Position numbers and translations under genes: made by a program. Source: a virus. From it: a DNA stretch of 28,059 bases. Shown here in pieces: positions 20,555-27,403 of the stretch. The stretch's first letter is position 1, and every line of letters begins with the position of its first letter. The stretch spans positions 1-28,059 of IMG/VR virus record IMGVR_UViG_3300027896_000172; one strand, written 5' to 3'. The notes below the pieces were generated by a model. The model saw only the letters and a program-made list of their open reading frames with translations. It was not told the origin of the DNA and searched no databases.

Positions 20555-21514
20555 ATGAACAAGTTTTTTTATGGTTTCACAGTTGGTCTGACGATTCTAC
20601 TACTCGCCGGTTGCGCTGGTCTTACAGGCAAAAACGCCGGTGTCTTCGGTAAAGCTTCTCAAAAACAAGCTGACCAAAACGAACGAGTTGCGAACATAGA
20701 AAAGAGCGAATCCAAGAACTCCGATGCTCGTCTTACCCATATTGGCGCTTGGTCCGAAGGAACAAAGTATGCTTTGAATAAGGTTCAAGAACCCCCCAAG
20801 GAAGTCGTAGTCGCCAAAGATGTTAACGAACGAATTCAAGCCTTGGCCAATAAACCAGATTTCAATGAAGTCAAGGAAGTCAAATCCATTATAGACCAGC
20901 TTCTCTCTGAAATGGATAATCAGAAAAAAGAAGGAGCGGCTGCCCTATCTGCAAAAGATGACGAGATTTACAAACTAAATCTTGAGGTTAAGGCATTGGA
21001 TGAAGACAAACAAACCGAGATTCGCAAAGCTATGAAAATGGCCGAAACGAATGCTGCAAAAGCCGACCAATACAAACAAACTCTAAACGACATGGATTCT
21101 TTCTTTGGGTTTGGCGCCATTTGGTATGGGGTGAAGAAACTCGTTACTCGTCTCGCATGGATACTTGGTATCGGTGCGGTTCTGTTCTTTGTTTTACGAT
21201 TTGCAGCGTCCTCCAACCCGATTGCTGGTGCCATTTTCTCTGTTTTCGAACAGATGATTGCTTGGGTTATCAATGCCTTGAAGATGATTGCTCCAAAGGC
21301 AGCTCAATTCTCGGGATTCGTTGAATCAAAGGTGTTCGCCGGATACAAACAAACCCTCACTCATTTAGTTGACGCAATTCAGTTATTGAAGGAGAAAGAG
21401 ACTCCTGAGAAAAAAGCCACCATCGATGAACTTTTGGTGGAGTTGGATAAATCTATGGATTCCGTAGATAAAAAAAGAGTGGATGCTGTCAAAGAAGAAC
21501 TTCACTGGAAATAA
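20555..21514 (+). CDS. Membrane lipoprotein with coiled coil and transmembrane segments, 319 aa
   Basis: MNKFFYGFTVGLTILLLAGC carries a lipobox (LAGC, Cys20), so the N-terminus should be lipidated after export. Residues about 90-180 are a charged coiled-coil-like region (KSIIDQLLSEMDNQKKEGAA and onward). A hydrophobic segment LAWILGIGAVLFFVLRFAAS (about 201-220) and a second less hydrophobic one (FSVFEQMIAWVINALKMI) follow, then a charged helical tail. A lipid anchor plus transmembrane segment recalls spanin-type or phage envelope proteins, but no specific match can be given. AGGAG lies 9 nt upstream of ATG 20555. The gene ends in a terminator-like hairpin. Confidence 0.72.
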   Translation: MNKFFYGFTVGLTILLLAGCAGLTGKNAGVFGKASQKQADQNERVANIEKSESKNSDARLTHIGAWSEGTKYALNKVQEPPKEVVVAKDVNERIQALANKPDFNEVKEVKSIIDQLLSEMDNQKKEGAAALSAKDDEIYKLNLEVKALDEDKQTEIRKAMKMAETNAAKADQYKQTLNDMDSFFGFGAIWYGVKKLVTRLAWILGIGAVLFFVLRFAASSNPIAGAIFSVFEQMIAWVINALKMIAPKAAQFSGFVESKVFAGYKQTLTHLVDAIQLLKEKETPEKKATIDELLVELDKSMDSVDKKRVDAVKEELHWK

Positions 21515-21521
21515 ATGGTCT

Positions 21522-21549
21522 CTCAAGTTAAAATAACTTGAGTTTCTTA
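21522..21549 (+). terminator. AT-rich hairpin, terminator candidate
   Basis: Perfect inverted repeat with 9-bp arms CTCAAGTTA (21522-21530) and TAACTTGAG (21534-21542), a 3-nt loop AAA, followed by TTTCTT. The stem is weak in GC, so it may be a leaky terminator or an operator. The second arm overlaps the -35 box proposed at 21538. Confidence 0.55.
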
Positions 21550-21566
21550 CCATATTTCTCTACAAT
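21538..21566 (+). promoter_or_regulatory. Weak sigma70-like promoter for the 21598 gene
   Basis: TTGAGT (21538-21543), a 17-nt spacer and TACAAT (21561-21566). ATG 21598 follows after 31 nt ending in an A/C-rich leader with CATATG. The -35 box is part of the hairpin arm. Confidence 0.35.
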
Positions 21567-21597
21567 ACCATTGGTCACACTACATATAGACACACAT

Positions 21598-21894
21598 ATG
21601 AGAAAATTCTATGTAAATAACACAGCAATAGGAAAGTATGTTTACTTCAACACAGTAAACGAACTTGTAAACTATTTGGGCGATGTTTTAGTGCCTACGG
21701 CTCTAAGACAAACCAAGGCTCAATATCTTCAATATTTGGCCGAACTTGGCCACGGTTACGACGATGGCAGCGGCGTAGTCCTAACGAGAGCGTTGGGAGA
21801 ATCGTTCGACATTGGCGTTATCCGTGATGGTCGTCATGTTAGAACTGATGTCCATCAAGCCGATAAGTTTACGAATACTGAATACGGAGATTAA
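21598..21894 (+). CDS. Hypothetical protein, 98 aa
   Basis: ATG 21598 in CATATG after AGACACACAT; an upstream reading from 21538 would cross the hairpin and promoter and is rejected. It begins MRKFYVNNTAIGKYVYFNTV, then helix TALRQTKAQYLQYLAELGHG and YDDGSGVVLTRALGESFDIG, ending RDGRHVRTDVHQADKFTNTE. It looks like a soluble alpha/beta protein and the even pattern suggests a conserved phage gene, but I cannot name a function. The helicase gene starts 17 nt downstream. Confidence 0.65.
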   Translation: MRKFYVNNTAIGKYVYFNTVNELVNYLGDVLVPTALRQTKAQYLQYLAELGHGYDDGSGVVLTRALGESFDIGVIRDGRHVRTDVHQADKFTNTEYGD

Positions 21895-21911
21895 CACTCT
21901 CACGGTTACGA

Positions 21912-23576
21912 ATGGTTATCGGCATGAACATTGATATTCAATGGTCAGACCCCTTTAAGTGTGAAGACTACGACGGCCTCAAGAAATGGCGTCGTGTCTG
22001 GCTAATTCCATCGGAGTATCGTTCTGCTTTCTTTGCCTTCTGGAAAGGCAACAAATACAAAATGTGGGCGGATGGGTTCTCCGTCAAAAAGATTGACGAT
22101 GATTGGTTTCTGATGGAGACCAAACTCTCCGCTGAAAACTTCAAGGAAATAGGCGGTAAGAAGCCAGCCCCACCCCCACCCGACCCGGACGAGTTCTGGG
22201 TGCCACCCTACAAAGTTCAAAACGAAGAGGGACTGCGACCTTGGCAAGTTGACTCCGTATCCAAATTGATTACTTCACTAAGCAAATGGAACAGTGCCAT
22301 TGATGGTTCAGATGTGGGAGTTGGTAAGACGTATGTTGCTTGTGCTGTTGCCAGAGAGTTAAACATGAACATATTGGTAGTCTGTCCAAAGGCCGTCATG
22401 GAAGCATGGAAACGGGTCGTCTGCAAACATTTCAAGATGAAGGATAAGTTGGTTGAAATTATCAACTACGAACAACTCCGCATTGGTAAGAAAGATTCCA
22501 AAATCGCTTCTTTTGTCACAAACCGAAAAACTCATCGGTACAAATTCACTTGGAAGATTGGCAAAGATACGCTCATCATTTGGGATGAGTCACAAAAACT
22601 GAAAAATTGGAAGACGAAAAACTCCAAGACTTGTGTTGAGGCATACAAGCAAGGCTACAAAATGTTGTTTTGTTCAGCCACAAATGCGACCAATCCTCTT
22701 GAACTTAGGACGGTTGGAACGGCACTGAAACTGTTCCGAACGGCTAACGAGTATTATTTGTGGTGTTACGAACACGGTGTAAACAAAGGCCGGTGGGGAT
22801 TGGAGTTCACCACCAACATGAACATCCGTAAACGAGTTCTCAAGAAACTTCATCAAGACATCTTCATAAATCGCGGTATCCGTCTCTCCCGAGAAACCAT
22901 TCCAAACTTCCCCGAATCTGAAATCATTGCTGAATGTTACAACATGGATGATGAAGATACCAAAAAGATTAACGAGTATCACGAAGAGATGGAAAAGGAA
23001 CTGAAACGGCTGTATTCAGTAATCAACCGTGACAAGGCGAGCGAACTGACTGCCATCCTTAGAGCGAGACAGAAAATTGAATTGGTCAAAGTTCCTCTAT
23101 TTATGGACATGATAGAGGAAGGATTGGAGAATGGAATGTCTGTCGTTGTATTCCTGAACTTTACGGAAACCATTCACGCATTAGCCAAAAGGTTAAACAT
23201 TTCCTGTATCTTTGATGGCAAAACGGCTGATGCAGTTAGACAACAGAATGTGGATGATTTTCAAGATGGGAAACAGAGGGTAATTCTGGTGAACATTGCC
23301 AGTGGTGGTGCAGGGTTAAGTCTTCATGACATACATGGACTTAATCCAAGAATGACACTAATATCACCAAGTTATTCTGCTGTTCTCATGAGGCAGGCCA
23401 CCGGGCGTGTTTGGAGAGAAAACTCCAAAAGCAAAAGCATTCAAAAGCTGGTGTTTGTTGCTGGCACGGTGGAGGAACAAGTTTGTGATAATGTAAGAGA
23501 GAAGTTGAAAAATCTCGACTTACTCAACGACGGAGATTTCAGATATGAAAAAGACTATGAAACGGTCAACCGTTAA
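21912..23576 (+). CDS. SNF2/UvsW-like superfamily 2 helicase
   Basis: A 554-aa DNA-dependent ATPase/translocase. A 100-aa N-terminal domain ending in a Pro-rich linker (KKPAPPPPDPDEFWVPP, 83-99) precedes the Q-like motif LRPWQVDSV, motif I SDVGVGKTY (133-141, K139), motif Ia ILVVCPK, motif II IIWDESQK (D224, E225), motif III FCSATNATNP, motif IV VVVFLNFTETIHAL, motif V ILVNIASGGAGLSLHD and motif VI MRQATGRVWRENSKSK. DESQ in motif II and RQATGRVWR in motif VI fit SNF2-type proteins. T4 UvsW is a comparable SF2 enzyme that remodels replication forks and recombination intermediates. ATG 21924 is an alternative start. No Shine-Dalgarno sequence is visible. Confidence 0.92.
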   Translation: MVIGMNIDIQWSDPFKCEDYDGLKKWRRVWLIPSEYRSAFFAFWKGNKYKMWADGFSVKKIDDDWFLMETKLSAENFKEIGGKKPAPPPPDPDEFWVPPYKVQNEEGLRPWQVDSVSKLITSLSKWNSAIDGSDVGVGKTYVACAVARELNMNILVVCPKAVMEAWKRVVCKHFKMKDKLVEIINYEQLRIGKKDSKIASFVTNRKTHRYKFTWKIGKDTLIIWDESQKLKNWKTKNSKTCVEAYKQGYKMLFCSATNATNPLELRTVGTALKLFRTANEYYLWCYEHGVNKGRWGLEFTTNMNIRKRVLKKLHQDIFINRGIRLSRETIPNFPESEIIAECYNMDDEDTKKINEYHEEMEKELKRLYSVINRDKASELTAILRARQKIELVKVPLFMDMIEEGLENGMSVVVFLNFTETIHALAKRLNISCIFDGKTADAVRQQNVDDFQDGKQRVILVNIASGGAGLSLHDIHGLNPRMTLISPSYSAVLMRQATGRVWRENSKSKSIQKLVFVAGTVEEQVCDNVREKLKNLDLLNDGDFRYEKDYETVNR

Positions 23577-23925
23577 AATTGTTGGGGTCAAATGCTCCGA
23601 TTTTTGGAACGATGAGTTCGAAGTGGATTCAAGCATCCACGACGATGTTTATCTTGAGGCTGCAACCCGAGCGGTTGAGAAGCGAAAATCTGTTCCCGGA
23701 TTCAAGGTAACTGCAGCCATTGAATGTTGGGAGAAGAAGGATGCATCTGACCCCTACAAACATTGGTGTTACAACACCTATTTCGTTTTAATGAATGCGG
23801 AAATGTTTGAGAAAGCTGAAATGTTACGAGAAAACTTCCTCAAAATCAACCACATTGACCTTCAAAAAGAAAGTCTAAAACCGAAGGACGCCGATGGAGG
23901 AAAACATACCACAACTGCCAACTGA
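23545..23925 (+). CDS. Hypothetical protein, 126 aa
   Basis: ATG 23545 overlaps the helicase end by 32 nt and follows GGAG at 9 nt. It begins MKKTMKRSTVKIVGVKCSDF, continues with acidic DEFEVDSSIHDDVYLEAATR, a helix with AVEKRKS, then KDASDPYKHWCYNTYFVLMN, and a lysine-rich tail (LKPKDADGGKHTTTAN) that overlaps the next gene by 32 nt in another frame. It is probably a small alpha/beta protein. No family is recognised. The overlap with neighbours at both ends shows co-translation. Confidence 0.65.
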   Translation: MKKTMKRSTVKIVGVKCSDFWNDEFEVDSSIHDDVYLEAATRAVEKRKSVPGFKVTAAIECWEKKDASDPYKHWCYNTYFVLMNAEMFEKAEMLRENFLKINHIDLQKESLKPKDADGGKHTTTAN

Positions 23926-24619
23926 ACAGGATAAGGACCGTGTAATACACAGTCTGGTCCAGACAGTTGAAGAACTGAAAAAGAAGGTTACAATCATAGA
24001 GAACAACAAAGTTATTGAAACCCTTCAACTCCCGGAAGACGTATTGGAACAAGTTGGAGTAATACAAAAACCCGCTCACCGGTTGAAGCGTGGACATGGT
24101 TGGCGCCCACTTTTGGAATTGGAAATCAAAGAAGCTCAAGAGAAATGTGATAACGCGGCGGCCTGTTCTCGTTATTTGGGTGTCAACTATAAAACTTACA
24201 AAAGATGGGCCACGAAATATGGGATGTTTAAGACGAACCCGTGGAGTAAGGGAGACCACAAAACCTATTGGGCACCCGACAAAGGAAAATACCCCCTTAA
24301 TCAGATACTCGAAGGTAAGTTCCCCGACTATCCAGTGTTTCGGTTAAAGGACTTGCTGATTAGAAGCGGCACCAAAAAAGCTGAATGTGAAAATTGTGGA
24401 TTTGAGGAACATCGGGTTGTTGATAACAAGATGCCTTTACTGTTGAGTTTCAAAGATAACAATCCAAAAAATCACATTCTTGACAATCTGGAGTTACTTT
24501 GTTACAACTGTATGTTCCTCGTTGGTAGGGGTTACATCCGTACTGGAAAGGTGGATTTTTACTTCCGGGACCCCGACCGAATTCAAGGGTCGTCAAGAAA
24601 GATTGACGCTCGCTTCTAA
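23894..24619 (+). CDS. HTH plus HNH-like zinc protein, 241 aa
   Basis: An AAGGA sequence 5 nt before ATG 23894 supports the start. The N-terminal coiled-coil-like part (HSLVQTVEELKKKVTIIE) is followed by a helix-turn-helix with AAACSRYLGVNYKTYKRWAT (about 88-107), of the type used in phage DNA-binding proteins. The C-terminal part has CENCGFEEHR (C-x2-C) and HILDNLELLCYNCMF (N and a second C-x2-C), the zinc scaffold of HNH nucleases. Where an HNH active site usually has a catalytic His (LDIDH), the sequence reads LLLSFKDNN, so the nuclease may be dead or the motif atypical. It could be a DNA-binding regulator derived from an HNH endonuclease. Confidence 0.7.
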   Translation: MEENIPQLPTEQDKDRVIHSLVQTVEELKKKVTIIENNKVIETLQLPEDVLEQVGVIQKPAHRLKRGHGWRPLLELEIKEAQEKCDNAAACSRYLGVNYKTYKRWATKYGMFKTNPWSKGDHKTYWAPDKGKYPLNQILEGKFPDYPVFRLKDLLIRSGTKKAECENCGFEEHRVVDNKMPLLLSFKDNNPKNHILDNLELLCYNCMFLVGRGYIRTGKVDFYFRDPDRIQGSSRKIDARF

Positions 24620-24674
24620 TAAATTGTTCTCCTTTCTGACCTGTTAGTGCCCGGCTCGGGATAGTTATTGGTGG

Positions 24675-25121
24675 ATGCAAACATCGAACCATATTTTAGC
24701 TAAAGAAGGAATCTTGACCGCCTTTGCTGTGGCCAAGAGAGTTACGTCGTTTGATATTAAGAAGTTAAAGGAGAAACTCAAGGAATCGAAAGTAAACCCA
24801 GAAAAACTTCAAGACATTCTCATTAAAACAATAATGGAACAAACTAAATCAGCGTTCGAATCGGAAACTATTCCGGGTTTGATGATGAAGGAAGTCATCA
24901 AAGAAGAAGAGGAAAAGAAGAGAATAATGGAGTTAACCTACTTTGCTTCGGTTATCGCTAAAAAGATATCCGATAACAATACTGATAAGTATCATTCCTG
25001 TTACATCATCAATGCTATAGTAAACATGCTGAGCTTGACCGAAGAAGATTTTGACGAATTCCATAGAAGGTTCGCTAGATTCAAAGAAGGGAAATCAGAA
25101 GAAGACCCGCCCGTTGAATAA
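24675..25121 (+). CDS. Hypothetical protein, 148 aa
   Basis: ATG 24675 follows GGTGG. It begins MQTSNHILAKEGILTAFAVA and is largely helical: KLKEKLKESKVNPEKLQDIL, a KEEEEKKRIMELTYFASVIA segment and a Lys/Arg-Glu-rich end. It contains SCYIINAIVNMLSLTEEDFD. It looks like a helical-bundle protein, function unknown. The upstream gap 24620-24674 contains only a short GC hairpin (CCCGGCTCGGG) without a T-tract and no convincing promoter. A tandem CCGTTGAATA (25111-25120 and 25122-25131) lies across the stop codon. Confidence 0.65.
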   Translation: MQTSNHILAKEGILTAFAVAKRVTSFDIKKLKEKLKESKVNPEKLQDILIKTIMEQTKSAFESETIPGLMMKEVIKEEEEKKRIMELTYFASVIAKKISDNNTDKYHSCYIINAIVNMLSLTEEDFDEFHRRFARFKEGKSEEDPPVE

Positions 25122-25140
25122 CCGTTGAATACACGTAAGC

Positions 25141-26154
25141 ATGCACAAGCACAAACGAGTATTATTCATCTGCAAAAAAAGAAACGACGATTACGGTCCA
25201 TCGTTTGGACTCATAAACTCTTGCCGGTTTATTTGTAATGCTTTGAATCAACACGGCATAACGGCGGTGGTTGTATCCGTTGTGGATAACAACTGTATTG
25301 ATAGGGAAGTTCACAAATTCAAACCTACCCACGTTTTCATTGAAGCCCTATGGGTAGTTCCATCCAAGTTTCATGTGCTTCTCAAACTTCATCCAAAGAT
25401 AAAGTGGTTCGTTAGAGTCCACAGTAAAATACCATTTATCGCTAATGAGGGTGTTGCCATTGAATGGTTGAGAGAATACGACAAAATATCAAAACACCAC
25501 ACGAACTTTTACATATCAGCCAACAACTTTGACATCGTTGAAACTTTCAATCATGCTTACAACATCAAGGTCGAGTATTATCCCAACATTTATTACCCAC
25601 CGGATTACGGTCATAAAGCAAAAACTCATTTTAATACGAAAGTGCTGGATATTGGTTGTTTCGGTGCTATTCGTCCAATGAAGAATCAACTGGCTCAAGC
25701 AATGGCCGCAATGGCCTTTGGAAATAACCACAAGAAGAAGGTTCGTTTTCACATCAACAGTAACCGCGTGGAACAGAGGGGAGACCCGGTTCTAAAGAAT
25801 CTGGAACAAGCGTTCAAAAACACCCCGCACGAACTGGTCAAACATCCGTGGGTTAGTCACAAAGAATTCGTTGACTTGGTTAGAAAAATGGATATGGGGA
25901 TGCAAGTGAGTCTAAGTGAGACATTCAACATTGTTGCTGCTGATTTCGTTTGGAATAACATTCCTGTAATAGGGTCAAATGAAATTTCTTGGTTGGCCTT
26001 CTTGTATAAAACCGAACCTACTGGTATCCACAAGCTAATGCACCATTTGTGTATTGCTTATCACGGCATTAAATGGAATCTCCAATCCATAAACCTTGAC
26101 AAGTTGATAGCATACAATGAGGGAGCAACAAATGTTTGGTTAGACTCAATATAA
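25141..26154 (+). CDS. Glycosyltransferase-like protein, GT-B fold, 337 aa
   Basis: The N-terminus KRVLFICKKRNDDYGPSFGL is the usual phage-type glycosyltransferase start, followed by INSCRFICNALNQHGITAVV, FIEALWVVPSKFHVLLKLHP (about 67-86) and FVRVHSKIPFIANEG. The C-terminal half has DIGCFGAIRPMKNQLAQAMA and SLSETFNIVAADFVWNNIPV (E260-x7-D268, a variant of the GT4 EX7E motif), where the aspartate replaces the second glutamate. Together this fits a nucleotide-sugar glycosyltransferase. The next gene is GDP-mannose 4,6-dehydratase, so a 6-deoxyhexose sugar is a plausible donor. Confidence 0.75.
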   Translation: MHKHKRVLFICKKRNDDYGPSFGLINSCRFICNALNQHGITAVVVSVVDNNCIDREVHKFKPTHVFIEALWVVPSKFHVLLKLHPKIKWFVRVHSKIPFIANEGVAIEWLREYDKISKHHTNFYISANNFDIVETFNHAYNIKVEYYPNIYYPPDYGHKAKTHFNTKVLDIGCFGAIRPMKNQLAQAMAAMAFGNNHKKKVRFHINSNRVEQRGDPVLKNLEQAFKNTPHELVKHPWVSHKEFVDLVRKMDMGMQVSLSETFNIVAADFVWNNIPVIGSNEISWLAFLYKTEPTGIHKLMHHLCIAYHGIKWNLQSINLDKLIAYNEGATNVWLDSI

Positions 26155-26183
26155 TTACTCTCTCCGTAGATACGGGCATAAGT

Positions 26184-27383
26184 ATGGTTATGAAGATTGA
26201 TAACATTCAAGACATCCGATTTGCTGACTACTGCCGAACGGGCAGTTTTGTCATTTTTATCTCTGGCGTTACTGGTCAAGATGGTTCGCACATGGTTGAT
26301 TATCTGTTGAAGAATGAACCCAACGCATTCATCATAGGTGGAGCCAGACGGTTAAGTGTAGAGAACCATCACAACATTGCTCACCTTGAACACGAACCTC
26401 GTTTCCAATTGGTCAATTTTGACCTCACCGATTCCCATTCCATTTACAAACTCATTGAATACGCTAAACCTGATTACTTCATTAACTTCGCCGCTCAGTC
26501 GTTTGTAGCATCCTCATGGGATTTCGCCCGTCAAACATGGGAATGTAACTCAACGGCCATCTTGGACTGTTTGGAAGCCATCAAAAGATTGAAACCCTCT
26601 TGTCGGTTTTACAATGCTGGAAGCTCAGAAGAGTTTGGAAATGTGGAATACAGTCCTCAAGATGAACTTCATCCTCCGAAGCCCCGGTCTCCCTATGGGG
26701 CATCTAAAGCGGCTGCCAGAACACTTATTAAAGTGTATCGTGAGTCCTATGGAATGTATGCTGTCCAAGGGTGGTTGTTCAACCACGAAGGTACCCGTAG
26801 AGGCGAAGAATTCGTTACTCGTAAAATTACCAAGGGAGTCGCCAGAATCAAGAAGGCAATAGATTACAAAACCAAGTCTGGTCTTGGCGGATTTGACCCG
26901 TTAAAACCATTGGAATTGGGCAATGTGGATGTCAAACGGGATTGGTCCGATGCTGAAGACATGGTGGATGCTGTGTGGAGAATGTTGAATCAGGAGAAGC
27001 ACAACTCCACCGTTCCATTGCCAACCAAAAAAGATGGGGTCACTTATTCGATTAGAGATTTATCCACATGGATAAGAGATTATGTTGTATCTAGTGATGA
27101 AAACCACTCCATTCGGGAATTTGTGGAGAAAGCGTTTGAATATGCTGGCATAGATAATTTAACATGGCACGGAAACGGAACAAATGAAGAATTGTGGTAC
27201 AGGGGCAAAAACGGTTATGAGTATTTATTGGTAAAGATAAACCCAAAGTTTTACCGACCCGCTGAAGTAGAAGTGTTGAGGGGTGATTCGTCAGAAATTC
27301 GTAAAGACTTGGGTTGGAAGCCAAAGTCCGATTTCAAAACTTTAGTCAAGAAAATGATTGAAAACGACTTGACATTGGCCTGA
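26184..27383 (+). CDS. GDP-mannose 4,6-dehydratase
   Basis: Short-chain dehydrogenase family enzyme (about 399 aa) converting GDP-D-mannose to GDP-4-keto-6-deoxy-D-mannose with bound NADP, the first step to GDP-rhamnose or GDP-fucose. The dinucleotide loop GVTGQDGS (28-35), FNFAAQSFVASSW-type sequence (INFAAQSFVASSWD), AGSSEEFG, the catalytic Tyr171-x3-Lys175 (SPYGASKAAA), LFNHEGTRRGEEFVTRKI, LGNVDVKRDWSDAEDMVDAV and FYRPAEVEVLRGDSSEIRKD all fit the family. Start set at ATG 26184; ATG 26190 is nearly equivalent, and a TTG at 26136 would overlap the previous gene. The family usually starts within a few residues of the glycine loop, so an N-terminal addition of about 25 aa is unusual. Phage use is likely for virion or DNA glycosylation. 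Confidence 0.93.
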   Translation: MVMKIDNIQDIRFADYCRTGSFVIFISGVTGQDGSHMVDYLLKNEPNAFIIGGARRLSVENHHNIAHLEHEPRFQLVNFDLTDSHSIYKLIEYAKPDYFINFAAQSFVASSWDFARQTWECNSTAILDCLEAIKRLKPSCRFYNAGSSEEFGNVEYSPQDELHPPKPRSPYGASKAAARTLIKVYRESYGMYAVQGWLFNHEGTRRGEEFVTRKITKGVARIKKAIDYKTKSGLGGFDPLKPLELGNVDVKRDWSDAEDMVDAVWRMLNQEKHNSTVPLPTKKDGVTYSIRDLSTWIRDYVVSSDENHSIREFVEKAFEYAGIDNLTWHGNGTNEELWYRGKNGYEYLLVKINPKFYRPAEVEVLRGDSSEIRKDLGWKPKSDFKTLVKKMIENDLTLA

Positions 27384-27396
27384 GTTTTGATATACT
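27369..27396 (+). promoter_or_regulatory. Sigma70-like promoter for the vWA protein gene
   Basis: TTGACA (27369-27374), a 16-nt spacer and TATACT (27391-27396), with ATG 27404 after 7 nt. The -35 box lies inside the end of the dehydratase gene. Near-leaderless geometry. Confidence 0.65.
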
Positions 27397-27403
27397 GTCC
27401 TCA

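Noticed and set aside
24650-24661. Terminator after the HTH/HNH gene
   Set aside because: CCCGGCTCGGG has only 4-bp arms and no T-tract follows.
26147-26183. Promoter or riboswitch before GDP-mannose dehydratase
   Set aside because: TATAAT at 26149 lacks a -35 box and the CCGTA/TACGG hairpin is only 5 bp; no regulatory claim is justified.
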